Both the position numbers and the translations under genes were made by a program. From the NCBI GenBank assembly GCA_030066855.1, contig JASJAU010000028.1, positions 1-33,685 of the forward strand: a stretch of DNA of 33,685 nucleotides, given 5' to 3'. Within the stretch, counting starts at the first letter, position 1. Every line of letters starts with the position of its first letter. The DNA is from Paracoccaceae bacterium (GTDB lineage: Bacteria > Pseudomonadota > Alphaproteobacteria > Rhodobacterales > Rhodobacteraceae). The notes under the pieces were generated by a model. It searched no databases and was not told the DNA's origin. It saw only the letters and a program-made list of their open reading frames with translations. Positions 19,398-28,578 of this stretch are shown in pieces.

Positions 19398-19422
19398 GGG
19401 CGGTCCGGGAGACCGCCCTTTT
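19398..19422 (+). terminator. Intrinsic terminator after the SleB-type hydrolase
   Basis: GGGCGGTC (19398-19405), a five-base loop and GACCGCCC (19411-19418) form a perfect eight-pair GC-rich stem followed by TTTT. It lies 20 bp past the stop codon and isolates the hydrolase gene from glmM. Confidence 0.93.
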
Positions 19423-19504
19423 CATTTGGCGGCGCGGTTGATCTGGGACATCCCCGCCTCGCGTGTTAGCCTTCGCAAAACAAATCGAGACGCGAGGTCG
19501 AGCG

Positions 19505-20848
19505 ATGACGCGTAAGCTATTCGGAACCGATGGGGTCCGAGGACGGGCCAACACCCATCCCATGACGGCGGATCTGGCGTTGCGGCTAGGCGCGGCCGCC
19601 GGACGCTACTTCCGCCGGGACGGGTCGCCGGCGCATCGCGTGGTCATTGGGAAGGACACGCGCCTATCCGGATACATGTTCGAGAACGCCTTGACCGCAG
19701 GTTTCACTTCTACGGGCATGAACGTTCTTCTCCTCGGGCCGGTGCCGACCCCGGCGGTCGGCATGCTCGTGCGCTCGATGCGCGCGGATGCAGGCGTCAT
19801 GATCTCGGCCAGCCACAACCCGCACGAGGACAACGGAATCAAATTTTTCGGACCGGACGGCTTCAAGCTCTCTGACGAGGCGGAACTGGCGATCGAAGAG
19901 ATTCTCGCGAGTGACATCACACCCTCCGAGGCCTCGCATATCGGGCGCGCCAAACGGATTGATGACGGCCTCTTTCGTTATGTCGAGCGAGCCAAGTCGA
20001 CCTTCCCGAGCGATCTTTCGCTGGATGGTTTGAAGGTTGTCGTCGATTGCGCCAATGGCGCGGCCTACCGCGCTGCGCCGACTGTGTTATGGGAGCTCGG
20101 CGCCGAGGTGATACCCATCGGGGTCGATCCCAACGGCGTCAACATCAACCAAAGCTGCGGATCGACGAGCACGCGCCTGGCCGCCGAAACCGTTGTGGCG
20201 CATGGGGCCGATGTCGCCATTTGCCTCGACGGGGACGCCGACCGGGTCATTGTGTTGGACGAGAACGGCGTCGCCGCCGACGGCGACCAGATCATGGGCC
20301 TCTTCGCCGCTCGGCGCGCCGAAGAGGGGCGTCTGGCCAAGGACACGCTGGTCGCCACAGTCATGTCGAACCTCGGCCTTGAGCGGTATCTTGAAGGCAG
20401 AGGCCTCACGCTCCATCGGACCAAGGTTGGGGACAGGTATGTCGTAGAAGCGATGCGCCACGGCGGGTTCAACATCGGTGGCGAGCAGTCGGGCCATATC
20501 GTGATGACCGACTATACCACCACCGGCGATGGGCTGATCGCCGGGCTTCAGTTCCTAGGCGAGATGTCCCGGCAGCAGCGCCCCGCCTCATCCCTCGCCG
20601 CCACGTTCGAACCGGTGCCGCAAATCCTTCGGGCGGTGCGCTACGGCGCGGGCAGCGATCCGTTGGGTGATGCGGGGGTGCAGGAGGCCATTCGCGATGC
20701 GGAGGCTACGCTCAGGGGCTCGGGCCGTCTGCTGGTGCGGAAGTCCGGCACCGAGCCGCTGATCCGCGTGATGGGCGAGGCTGAAGATGAGAGCCTTCTT
20801 GCATCAACATTGGACGAGGTCGTAGCCGCCGTTGAGGCCGTGGGGTAA
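19505..20848 (+). CDS. glmM: Phosphoglucosamine mutase
   Basis: GlmM converts glucosamine-6-phosphate to glucosamine-1-phosphate on the way to UDP-N-acetylglucosamine for peptidoglycan and LPS. The protein has 447 residues from the ATG at 19505, starting [13 protein letters not shown], the classic GlmM N-terminus. The active phosphoserine is Ser103 in [16 protein letters not shown], the Mg2+ loop is DGDAD (242-246), the sugar-binding loop is GGEQSGH, and the phosphate-binding loop is [12 protein letters not shown]. The frame is open further upstream to 19463 but that extension lacks family sequence. It converges with ilvC across a GC-rich hairpin. Confidence 0.97.
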   Translation: MTRKLFGTDGVRGRANTHPMTADLALRLGAAAGRYFRRDGSPAHRVVIGKDTRLSGYMFENALTAGFTSTGMNVLLLGPVPTPAVGMLVRSMRADAGVMISASHNPHEDNGIKFFGPDGFKLSDEAELAIEEILASDITPSEASHIGRAKRIDDGLFRYVERAKSTFPSDLSLDGLKVVVDCANGAAYRAAPTVLWELGAEVIPIGVDPNGVNINQSCGSTSTRLAAETVVAHGADVAICLDGDADRVIVLDENGVAADGDQIMGLFAARRAEEGRLAKDTLVATVMSNLGLERYLEGRGLTLHRTKVGDRYVVEAMRHGGFNIGGEQSGHIVMTDYTTTGDGLIAGLQFLGEMSRQQRPASSLAATFEPVPQILRAVRYGAGSDPLGDAGVQEAIRDAEATLRGSGRLLVRKSGTEPLIRVMGEAEDESLLASTLDEVVAAVEAVG

Positions 20849-20850
20849 GC

Positions 20851-20872
20851 GGCGGCGCGTGGTCGCGCCGCC
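20851..20872. terminator. GC-rich hairpin between convergent glmM and ilvC
   Basis: GGCGGCGCG (20851-20859), a four-base loop and CGCGCCGCC (20864-20872) form a perfect nine-pair stem in the 35-bp gap between the two stop codons. On the plus strand a short T run follows several bases later; on the minus strand there is none. It may act as a bidirectional terminator or an RNA 3' end stabiliser. Confidence 0.65.
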
Positions 20873-20883
20873 ACCCGTTTCGC

Positions 20884-22017
<1,134 letters not shown>

Positions 22018-22024
22018 TCATATG

Positions 22025-22030
22025 TATAGT
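22025..22030 (+). promoter_or_regulatory. Candidate -10 element of the lrp-type regulator pair
   Basis: TATAGT matches the -10 consensus at five of six positions, in an AT-rich stretch unlike the surroundings. The region 17 bp upstream shows no good -35, as is common for regulated promoters. Transcription would begin near 22037, almost at the preferred start codon (22040), suggesting a leaderless message. Confidence 0.45.
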
Positions 22031-22039
22031 GAATTTATC

Positions 22040-22495
22040 ATGCTTGATGACCAAGACAGACGCCTTCTCCGCCACCTGCTGGCCGAGCCTGGCCAGAGCG
22101 CCTCGGACCTCGCCAATCGGGCGGGGATGTCGCCGGCCACCGCGTGGCGGCGGCTCGAGAGACTTCGGGAAATCGGGGTTCTGAAGGGTCGGCGTGCCCG
22201 GATCGACTGGCGGGCTCTTGGTTACGAGGTGGAGGTCTCCCTGCGTGTGACCTTGGAGAAATCCGCTCCACTCGCGTTCGACGAGTTCATCGCTGCGGCG
22301 CGGGAAGTGCCGGAGGTCGTGCAGATACAAACCTTCCTTGGGCGCGTTGACGTTCGGCTGGAGATCATCGCCCGCGACATGGCGCACTACCAGGAGGTCT
22401 ACCGCGCCCGCATCCTGCCGCTCCCCCACATATTGGACATTGAGGCCCTGATGACGGTCGCGGCGGTCAAGACCGAGTCGGGGCTGCCGATATGA
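22040..22495 (+). CDS. Lrp/AsnC family transcriptional regulator (first of tandem pair)
   Basis: A 151-residue regulator with an N-terminal AsnC-type helix-turn-helix (about residues 1-60; MSPATAWRRLERLREIGVL is the recognition part). A RAM/ACT-like ligand-binding and oligomerisation domain follows (about 65-140). Such proteins sense amino acids and control their metabolism. The ATG at 22040 gives the usual MLDDQDRRLL start; in-frame GTG 22013 and ATG 22022 are less likely, and no Shine-Dalgarno is visible before any of them. The gene diverges from ilvC and overlaps the next regulator by 4 bp, so both are co-expressed. Branched-chain amino acid control is inferred from position. Confidence 0.92.
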   Translation: MLDDQDRRLLRHLLAEPGQSASDLANRAGMSPATAWRRLERLREIGVLKGRRARIDWRALGYEVEVSLRVTLEKSAPLAFDEFIAAAREVPEVVQIQTFLGRVDVRLEIIARDMAHYQEVYRARILPLPHILDIEALMTVAAVKTESGLPI

Positions 22496-22953
22496 TTGAA
22501 CTCGACACGCTCGACCGGGTCGTCCTGGCAGAGCTTCAAAGGGACGCGACCTTGTCTGCCGGCGAGGTCGGTCGGCGGATCGGGCTATCGCAACCGGCGG
22601 CCTGGCGCCGCATCAAACGTCTTGAAGACGCGGGCGTCATTGCCGGGAAGCGGATCGAGCTCGACCTGGAACGGCTCGGGTTCGGCGTAACGGTGTTTCT
22701 GGGCGTCAAGTTGGCGGCAAAGGGACGGGTCAGTGTTTCGGACTTCGAGCGCGCCATCGCGGCCATTCCAGAGGTGCTGACCGTGCACCACGTGCTCGGA
22801 CTCTACGATTACCGCCTGCGCGTGGTGGCACGGGACCTGAGCGACTTCGAGCGCGTTTTGCGTCGACGGATCATGACCCTGCCGGGTGTCGGGGAGGTCG
22901 AGGCGAACGTCCTTCTGAGCGAGGAGATACGGCCAGGCCCCATCGGCGCCTGA
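22492..22953 (+). CDS. Lrp/AsnC family transcriptional regulator (second of tandem pair)
   Basis: A 153-residue paralogue of the preceding gene with the same layout: an AsnC helix-turn-helix (LSQPAAWRRIKRLEDAGVI near residues 32-50) and a RAM domain with AIPEVLTVHHVLGLYDY. The start overlaps the upstream stop (ATGA), so the two are translated together and may form hetero-oligomers. The C-terminus ends soon after LLSEEI. The ligand and targets are unknown. The adjacent ilvC and aminotransferase genes are the natural candidates. Confidence 0.92.
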   Translation: MIELDTLDRVVLAELQRDATLSAGEVGRRIGLSQPAAWRRIKRLEDAGVIAGKRIELDLERLGFGVTVFLGVKLAAKGRVSVSDFERAIAAIPEVLTVHHVLGLYDYRLRVVARDLSDFERVLRRRIMTLPGVGEVEANVLLSEEIRPGPIGA

Positions 22954-23023
22954 GCCACAGCGCAATAGGTTTTGCATCGTGCCGCTCGTCAAGCTAACCC
23001 TCGATCAAAGCAGGAGGGACCCC

Positions 23024-24163
23024 ATGACGGCGCTCAGACCAGATATCGACCCGGACGGGCTCTTGGAGTTTTCCGTGGTCTTCACGGACCGCTCGCTCAA
23101 CCACATGAGCGCGGCGTTTCAAGAAGTGATGCGGGATATCTCGTCGCTCCTTCGCGAGGTCTACAACGCGGACGCTGTGGCCCTTGTGCCAGGCGGCGGG
23201 ACCTACGCGATGGAGGCCGTCGCCCGCCAATTCGCAGAAGGCGAGACCGTCGCGGTTATCCGGAACGGCTGGTTCTCCTACCGCTGGTCTCAGATCTTCG
23301 AGGCGGCGGACCTGCCGGCGGAGGAGCATGTATTCATGGCGCGACGAAACGGAAACGCCCCGGACGCGCCATTCGCCCCGGCGCCAGTGGACGAGGTCGT
23401 GGCGGCGATCGCTAAGAATAAACCTGCCGCCGTCTTCGCCCCGCATGTGGAGACCTCGGCTGGCATGATCCTGCCCGACGACTACATCGCCCGGGTGGCC
23501 GAAGCGGTTCACGAGAACGACGGTCTCTTTGTGCTCGACTGCATCGCATCGGGCTGCGCCTGGGTCGATATGAAGGCGCTTGGCGTCGATGTCCTGATCT
23601 CGGCGCCCCAGAAGGGGTGGTCGGCCTCGCCTTCGGCGGGTCTTGTCATGCTGTCCGAACGGGCGGTGGCAAGGGCGAAAGAACGCAAATCGTCGAGCTT
23701 CGCCGTCGACCTCGGCAAATGGCTCTCCATCATGGAAGCCTACGAGAATGGCGGACACGCTTATCATGCGACAATGCCCACGGATGCCCTGAGGGGATTC
23801 CGGGACGCGATGCTGGAGTCCAAGGCGCATGGGTTCGAGCGCCTGAAGTCCGCGCAGTGGGAGCAAGGGGATCGTGTCCGCAGCCTGCTGGCGGAGCGCG
23901 GTATCCGATCGGTCGCTGCGGACGGCTTTGACGCTCCGGGCGTCGTCGTGTCATTCACCGACAATCCAGAGCTGCAATCCGGCCGTGCCTTCGCGTCGGA
24001 AGGCGTTCAGATCGCCGCCGGCGTTCCCCTGATGGTCGGAGAGGGCGAGAGCTATTCCAGCTTCCGGATCGGCTTGTTTGGTCTCGACAAACTCCTAGAT
24101 GTCGACGCCAGCGTAGGTCGCTTTGAGACCGCTCTCGACAGTGTGACCGGACCGGTCGCCTAG
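23024..24163 (+). CDS. Class V PLP-dependent aminotransferase (alanine-glyoxylate / serine-pyruvate type)
   Basis: A 379-residue fold-type I PLP enzyme. The PLP lysine is K197 in SAPQKGWS, the pyridine-contacting Asp is D172 in FVLDCIASG, and GGGTYAMEA (57-65) forms the phosphate-binding turn. These place it with the alanine-glyoxylate/serine-pyruvate aminotransferases rather than cysteine desulfurases, though the exact amino donor is open. The ATG at 23024 has AGGAGGGA 6 nt upstream, so the GTG at 22979 is not needed. It follows the Lrp pair by 70 bp. The stop shares a CTAG palindrome (24160-24163) with the convergent ubiH-like gene. Confidence 0.9.
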   Translation: MTALRPDIDPDGLLEFSVVFTDRSLNHMSAAFQEVMRDISSLLREVYNADAVALVPGGGTYAMEAVARQFAEGETVAVIRNGWFSYRWSQIFEAADLPAEEHVFMARRNGNAPDAPFAPAPVDEVVAAIAKNKPAAVFAPHVETSAGMILPDDYIARVAEAVHENDGLFVLDCIASGCAWVDMKALGVDVLISAPQKGWSASPSAGLVMLSERAVARAKERKSSSFAVDLGKWLSIMEAYENGGHAYHATMPTDALRGFRDAMLESKAHGFERLKSAQWEQGDRVRSLLAERGIRSVAADGFDAPGVVVSFTDNPELQSGRAFASEGVQIAAGVPLMVGEGESYSSFRIGLFGLDKLLDVDASVGRFETALDSVTGPVA

Positions 24164-25350
24164 ACGCCGAGCCCTTTGCGCATGACCCCGGCGCGGACCG
24201 GTCGGACATCGTGGACCAGCTTCAGCCCAAGACTGCGAAGCGCCTGAACCGGCGCCTTGTCCGATTTGCAGACTCGGTTAAAAAGGTCGACTGCGCTCGC
24301 CCGCGCCTTGATGTCGGCCTCACGCGCACGGCAGTATCGGTCCAGGAACTCGGGTGCGCCGAGCGCCTCCGGCATCTCCCGCGCCAGGGCGACGAGCGCC
24401 GACACGTCGTGGAGCGATGTGTTCAACCCCTGAGCGCCGATCGGCGGCAGGACATGGGAGGCTTCGGCGATGATCGCGGTTCTCTGCGCGGTCAGGTGGG
24501 CGGCACGCTGTGTGATCACTGGCCAGACCCGCCTGGGTGACACAAGTTTCAGCGCGCCCAGCACACCTGCTGAGCGCCCTGTCGCGCGCTCGCTGAACGC
24601 CTCCTCATCCAGCGCCATCAGTGATGCGGCCACAGGACCGTCGTTCATCCAGACGACGGCGGACGTTGGTTTGCCTTGGTGGTCAGGCAGCGGCACGACC
24701 GTGAATGCGCCGCCCGAAAGATAGATTTCGGTGGAGACGTTGTTGTGCGGCGCCTCGTGCGACACGACGAAGGCGAGCGCCTTCTGCCCGTAGCGCGTCG
24801 TGTCGACGCCGATGCCGACCGCCTCTCTCAAGGGGGACGCTCGTCCATCCGCGGCGACCGCCAGCCGGGCGCGGTGGCGGCTCCCGTCGGACAGGCCGAC
24901 AATCGCCTCCCTGTCGCGGGTCAGAATGGATTGAAAGGCGGCGCCCAGGCGAAGATCGACGCCGGAAAGCCCCGCCAGGCGTTTCGCCAGCAGCTTGCGC
25001 GTCAGCCAGTTCGGCAGGTTCCACCCGAATACCGGCTCGCCGAGATCGGTCGAGGAAAACGCGCGCTCCGTTCGGATCGCGGGCGGCGAGCCGGAACAGT
25101 CGATCACGCGCAAGGTCTCGAGGGGGGTCGCGACGGGTGCGAGATCGCTCCAGAGACCGATGCTTTCCAGAAGGTCGCAGGCCGGTTTGAGATAGGCGGT
25201 GGAGCGCAGGTCTGACCCATCGGCCTCGGCCGACTTCGGTGGCGGCGCAGGGTCAGCGATGACGACCGACAGCCCGAGATCGGCGAAAGCCGCCGCCGCG
25301 ATCAGCCCTGCGATGCCGCCGCCAGAGACGAAGATGTCGGACTCTTTCAT
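24160..25350 (-). CDS. UbiH/UbiF-family FAD-dependent ubiquinone-biosynthesis hydroxylase
   Basis: A 396-residue flavoprotein monooxygenase. The dinucleotide motif GGGIAGL (10-16) is at the N-terminus, the DG motif reads AADGRASPLRE, and the second FAD motif reads AEASHVLPPIGAQGLN where many relatives have GDAAH. I recall the AEA(A/S)H form in Rhodobacteraceae UbiH proteins, so it is probably functional. Family members hydroxylate the ubiquinone ring at C1, C5 or C6. Which position is used here is not visible. It lies 41 bp downstream of the HAD phosphatase gene on the same strand, so the two may be co-transcribed. Confidence 0.9.
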   Translation of the reverse strand: MKESDIFVSGGGIAGLIAAAAFADLGLSVVIADPAPPPKSAEADGSDLRSTAYLKPACDLLESIGLWSDLAPVATPLETLRVIDCSGSPPAIRTERAFSSTDLGEPVFGWNLPNWLTRKLLAKRLAGLSGVDLRLGAAFQSILTRDREAIVGLSDGSRHRARLAVAADGRASPLREAVGIGVDTTRYGQKALAFVVSHEAPHNNVSTEIYLSGGAFTVVPLPDHQGKPTSAVVWMNDGPVAASLMALDEEAFSERATGRSAGVLGALKLVSPRRVWPVITQRAAHLTAQRTAIIAEASHVLPPIGAQGLNTSLHDVSALVALAREMPEALGAPEFLDRYCRAREADIKARASAVDLFNRVCKSDKAPVQALRSLGLKLVHDVRPVRAGVMRKGLGV

Positions 25351-25391
25351 GCGCTCGAACTTATGCGACCGGCGCCCGGCGAAAAGCCCGA

Positions 25392-26036
25392 TCAGGCCAA
25401 CTGCGACAGGAAGGCCGCCAGATCGTCGGTATGATGGTGCACATGGGGCGCTTCTTCCGATTCCCGCGCGACCAGAACGGTCTTCATGCCCATGTCATGC
25501 GGCGCCTTGAGATTACGGGGGTCGTCCTCGAACATGGCGCCGGTGTCAGGCCTCAGGCCATCGGTCTCGAAGATCGTCTCGAACGCCTTTCTCTGCGGTT
25601 TGGGATGAAAGCCCGCGTTCTCCACGCCGTAGATCGCATCGAAGAGCCCGGACAGGCCGCGAGCGGCCAGCACGCGCTCGGCATAGGGTGCCGAGCCGTT
25701 GGTGTAGACAATGCGGCGGCCCGGCAGGGCGGCGATGGCGGCGTAGAGCGCCAGATCGACCTCAAGGTGATCGAGCGAGATGTCGTGGACGGCGACCAGA
25801 TAGGGCGCCGGGTCTACGCCATGCTCGGTCATTAGCCCCGCCAGCGTCGTCCCGTAGGTCGCCCAGTAATGCCCGCGCAGCCGGTCGGCCTCGTGATGAT
25901 CCACGCCGAGCGCGTCGGCCACCCAGGCCGTCATCCGAACCTCGATCTGATCGAAGAGGCGTGCTTCGGGCGGATAGAGCGTGTTGTCGAGATCGAAAAC
26001 CCAGTTCGTGACGTGAGAGAAGGCATCGCGCGGCAT
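25392..26036 (-). CDS. HAD-superfamily pyrimidine 5'-nucleotidase
   Basis: A 214-residue HAD hydrolase of the SDT1/pyrimidine 5'-nucleotidase type. Motif I is FDLDNTLYP with nucleophile Asp15 and Asp17, motif II is VYTNGS, motif III includes the Lys of HPKPQRKAF, and motif IV is the acidic pair in FEDDPRNL. The expected reaction is dephosphorylation of UMP/CMP-like nucleotides or related small phosphates. I prefer the ATG at 26036 over the in-frame GTG at 26045; neither has a clear Shine-Dalgarno. It is divergent from the gntR-type gene and upstream of the ubiH-like gene. Confidence 0.92.
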   Translation of the reverse strand: MPRDAFSHVTNWVFDLDNTLYPPEARLFDQIEVRMTAWVADALGVDHHEADRLRGHYWATYGTTLAGLMTEHGVDPAPYLVAVHDISLDHLEVDLALYAAIAALPGRRIVYTNGSAPYAERVLAARGLSGLFDAIYGVENAGFHPKPQRKAFETIFETDGLRPDTGAMFEDDPRNLKAPHDMGMKTVLVARESEEAPHVHHHTDDLAAFLSQLA

Positions 26037-26085
26037 GCGCGACACTTAGGGGCATCGCGGCCCTGCGGCAATGGCCGTGCTTGAA

Positions 26086-26099
26086 CTGCGCGCGCGCAG
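26086..26099. repeat. 14-bp GC palindrome in the divergent gntR/HAD promoter region
   Basis: CTGCGCGCGCGCAG is a perfect palindrome that begins at the last base of TTGAAC (26081-26086) and ends before a weak -10-like TAGTCT (26105-26110), so it would fill the promoter spacer of the GntR gene. This is a typical repressor-operator position, but the sequence does not resemble known FadR-type operators. Confidence 0.5.
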
Positions 26100-26138
26100 C
26101 CGCGTAGTCTTGCCGGGCGCGGAAGGCGGGAGACGAGC

Positions 26139-26807
26139 ATGGCGGAGACGGGCGGCAGCGGACACAAGGATGCCTATAGTCTGATCCTTCAGGCCATCGA
26201 CATCGGGACCTACCGTCCGGGCGACCGACTGGTCGAAAGCGAGCTTGCCGAGCGGTTCGGCGTCAGTCGCACGCCCATTCGCGAGGCGCTGCAACGGTTG
26301 GAAACGCAATCGCTTCTCGCCCGCGACGGGCGGTCTTTGATTGTCGCCTCGCTCGATCACAATCAGATGGCCGAGCTCTATGTCGTCCGGTCCGAACTCG
26401 AGGGGCTGGCCGCTCGTCTTGCGGCGCGTCATGCGACCGAGGAGGAGGTACGGCTCCTGAAGGACATGGTCGAAGAAGACATGGCCCGGGTTGACGATCC
26501 GGCCGCGCTCTCCCGCACCAACCGGCGCTTTCACCGGCAGGTGCATCTGGCCTCGCACAATCGCTATCTCGTCCAGCAGCTCGATCTCGTCTATCGCTCG
26601 ATGGCATTGATGGCGACGACCTCGCTCGCGGCGGAGGGGCGGAGCGAGCGCGCGCTGGCCGAGCACAAGGCCATCGTGGACGCGATCGCGGCTGGGGATG
26701 GCGACGCCGCCTATTCGGGGCTGAAGGCGCATATCAGCCGGGCGTTTGAAGCCCGGCTGAGGCAGGACGCGGAAAACGCGGCCAAGGACGACGCGGGGAC
26801 GCCGTAG
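26139..26807 (+). CDS. GntR family transcriptional regulator (FadR subfamily, FCD domain)
   Basis: A 222-residue regulator with an N-terminal winged helix (about residues 10-70, recognition part VSRTPIREALQRLE) and a C-terminal all-helical FCD domain (about 78-205). The FCD domain carries metal/ligand-type residues in RFHRQVH, EHKAIVDAI and LKAHISRAF. FCD regulators bind carboxylate ligands and usually control neighbouring catabolic genes. Here the neighbours are a HAD phosphatase (divergent) and a glycosyltransferase (convergent), so the regulon is not obvious. Its last 74 bp overlap the glycosyltransferase 3' end on the opposite strand. Confidence 0.93.
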   Translation: MAETGGSGHKDAYSLILQAIDIGTYRPGDRLVESELAERFGVSRTPIREALQRLETQSLLARDGRSLIVASLDHNQMAELYVVRSELEGLAARLAARHATEEEVRLLKDMVEEDMARVDDPAALSRTNRRFHRQVHLASHNRYLVQQLDLVYRSMALMATTSLAAEGRSERALAEHKAIVDAIAAGDGDAAYSGLKAHISRAFEARLRQDAENAAKDDAGTP

Positions 26808-28233
26808 GCTTTTGGCCATGCGCCGTCTTGTCCCAGAAGAACGGCTTCGTCACGAGTTCCGCCAGACCCTTCCACGACGCCAGGGCGGCGAGCGGGAAGT
26901 AGAAGTGCAGGAGCGGCACCCACCAGATGAGTCCGCGATGCCGGGGCGTTGAGACGGCGAGCGCCGCGACGGCCAGCGTGACGACTTCAGAGAGCAGAAA
27001 CAGCGCGCCAAGCAGCACGACCGCGCCCCAGGCGAGGTTGGAGGCCAAGGGGTGCGGCTGACCGAACAGGACCAGCCAGAAGGACCAGAGCAGCGGGGCG
27101 AGGAAGAACTGCGATAGCGTGCCAAGAAACAGAACCTGAAAGCCGAAAAACCGTTTCGGGCCGAGATCGCGCCAGAGCTTCACCGGATCGCGCATGTGAA
27201 CGGCCCATGTCATCGCGTAGCCTTTGATCCAGCGCGAGCGCTGGCGCAGCCAGGGGGTGACGCGGGCGGTGGCCTCCTCGCGCGTGACGGACGGGATGAA
27301 CGCGGTGCGATACCCGCGCCGGGCCAGTCGAATCCCCAGATCGGCATCTTCGGTGACATTGTGCGCGTCCCAGCGTCCCAGCTTTTCCAAGACGTCACGT
27401 TTCAGGAAGACCGTCGTTCCCCCCAACGGCACAATCATCCCTAGGCGGGTCAGGCCGGGCAGGACCAGGCGGAACCAGGCGGCATAGTCGATGGTGAAGC
27501 AGCGCGTCAGCCAGGTTTCCCGGACATTGTAGAAATCCAGTGTGCCCTGCAGGCAGGCAAGATCGGCGCCGCCTCGCGCGAAAGCTTCGGCGACAATCAG
27601 GAGCTGATCGGGAGCGGGCTCGTCTTCGGCATCGTAGACGCCAATAATCTCGCCACGCGCGAAATCGAGCGCGTAGTTCATGGCCCTCGGCTTGGTGCGG
27701 GGATGGCCAATAGGCACCGTCACGACCCGCATCCAGTCGGGCAGGTCCGCAAGCCGCAAAGCCGCCTCGGTCATCTCGTCACTCTGTTCGAGGATCAGCA
27801 GTGCTTCGAGCTTTTCCGGCGGGTATTGCAGGACCATCAGGCGCTGAACCAACGCTCGGGCGATATCGCCCTCGCGGAACAGCGGCACCAAGAGGGAAAT
27901 CTTGGGCAGATCCTTCGCGTCTCGGATCGCCGGCTTGCGCTCGCCCGCGAAGCTCAGGCGCCGGGCGCTGCGAAACGCCGTCAACGCGGCCAGCACGCGA
28001 AGCCCGGTGACCGAGAGCAGCGTCGCTACCGCCCAGCCAATAAGCGCCAGAAACAACAGGCAGGTCGCCAGAGCAAAAACGCGACCGTGATAAGAAATGC
28101 CGCGCTCAGCATCGCTCCAAGCCGGCGGCCCGACCAGTGGCGGCAGCTGTCCTGTTTCGGCGTGCGGGTGCGGGCGCGTTCCGCAAGGTTGCAGCTGGCC
28201 GCCGTCGAAAGCGCGCTCTCGATGGCGCGCCAT
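26734..28233 (-). CDS. Glycosyltransferase family 2 (processive type), catalytic part of a frameshifted gene
   Basis: An inner-membrane GT2 enzyme resembling cellulose/hyaluronan synthase-like transferases. After two hydrophobic segments the catalytic domain shows LVPLFREGD, the metal motif DAEDEP, TEDADLGIRL (catalytic Asp region) and QRSRW (the QxxRW motif), followed by four or more membrane segments. The first ~50 codons of this frame (28233 to about 28085) do not look like protein. The true N-terminal part is in another frame (28541-28026), so a one-base loss near 28075-28079 is likely. The C-terminal tail after WDKTAHG is unusual, reading antisense into the gntR 3' end. The sugar substrate is unknown. 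Confidence 0.8.
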   Translation of the reverse strand: MARHRERAFDGGQLQPCGTRPHPHAETGQLPPLVGPPAWSDAERGISYHGRVFALATCLLFLALIGWAVATLLSVTGLRVLAALTAFRSARRLSFAGERKPAIRDAKDLPKISLLVPLFREGDIARALVQRLMVLQYPPEKLEALLILEQSDEMTEAALRLADLPDWMRVVTVPIGHPRTKPRAMNYALDFARGEIIGVYDAEDEPAPDQLLIVAEAFARGGADLACLQGTLDFYNVRETWLTRCFTIDYAAWFRLVLPGLTRLGMIVPLGGTTVFLKRDVLEKLGRWDAHNVTEDADLGIRLARRGYRTAFIPSVTREEATARVTPWLRQRSRWIKGYAMTWAVHMRDPVKLWRDLGPKRFFGFQVLFLGTLSQFFLAPLLWSFWLVLFGQPHPLASNLAWGAVVLLGALFLLSEVVTLAVAALAVSTPRHRGLIWWVPLLHFYFPLAALASWKGLAELVTKPFFWDKTAHGQKPTASPRRPWPRFPRPASAGLQTPG

Positions 28234-28541
28234 GTCATCCGAAGCGTCGACACCGGCCCGATCCGGCTTTCGATCGCCGGCTGCGACGCCCTGAACAAGC
28301 CGGGGTCAGCTATGCCCAGCAGAGTGACAGCGCCGCAGCGCCGGATCGGGAGAACGCCATGCCGCAGGCTGAATTCGGCGCCCAGCTCCTCGATCAGGCG
28401 CGCGTCGCCCTGCGACGCGTCCAGTCGGATCGGGATCGGCCGAGGCCGCGAGGCCGTGCGCCGCTCTGGCGCGCGCCGGCACGACCGGAAGACTGGAACG
28501 GGGAGGGGGTTCTTGAACACGCGGCGGCAGACTCTCGGCAA
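28026..28541 (-). pseudogene. N-terminal part of the frameshifted glycosyltransferase (possible MshEN-like domain)
   Basis: This frame encodes a segment LIEELGAEFSLRHGVLPIRR...VTLLGIADPGLF followed by a linker and the start of a membrane helix. It stops at 28026, about where the downstream frame becomes convincing. Family relatives carry this kind of domain fused ahead of the GT2 domain. The pattern resembles the N-terminal GspE/MshEN fold (LP-x-A...VLP...L-x-VA-x-x-DP). Reading with one extra T in the run of five at 28075-28079 (minus-strand TTTTT) would join both frames into one hydrophobic helix. Start candidates are TTG 28541 or GTG 28520; neither has a strong ribosome-binding site. Confidence 0.7.
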
Positions 28542-28578
28542 GCTGCCGTGTGATTATCCATTCGTGGTTAAGCGCCCG

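Noticed and set aside
28070-28085. Programmed -1 ribosomal frameshift in the glycosyltransferase gene
   Set aside because: The site reads G TTT TTG, not a canonical X XXY YYZ slippery heptamer, and I see no clear downstream pseudoknot; a missing base is simpler.
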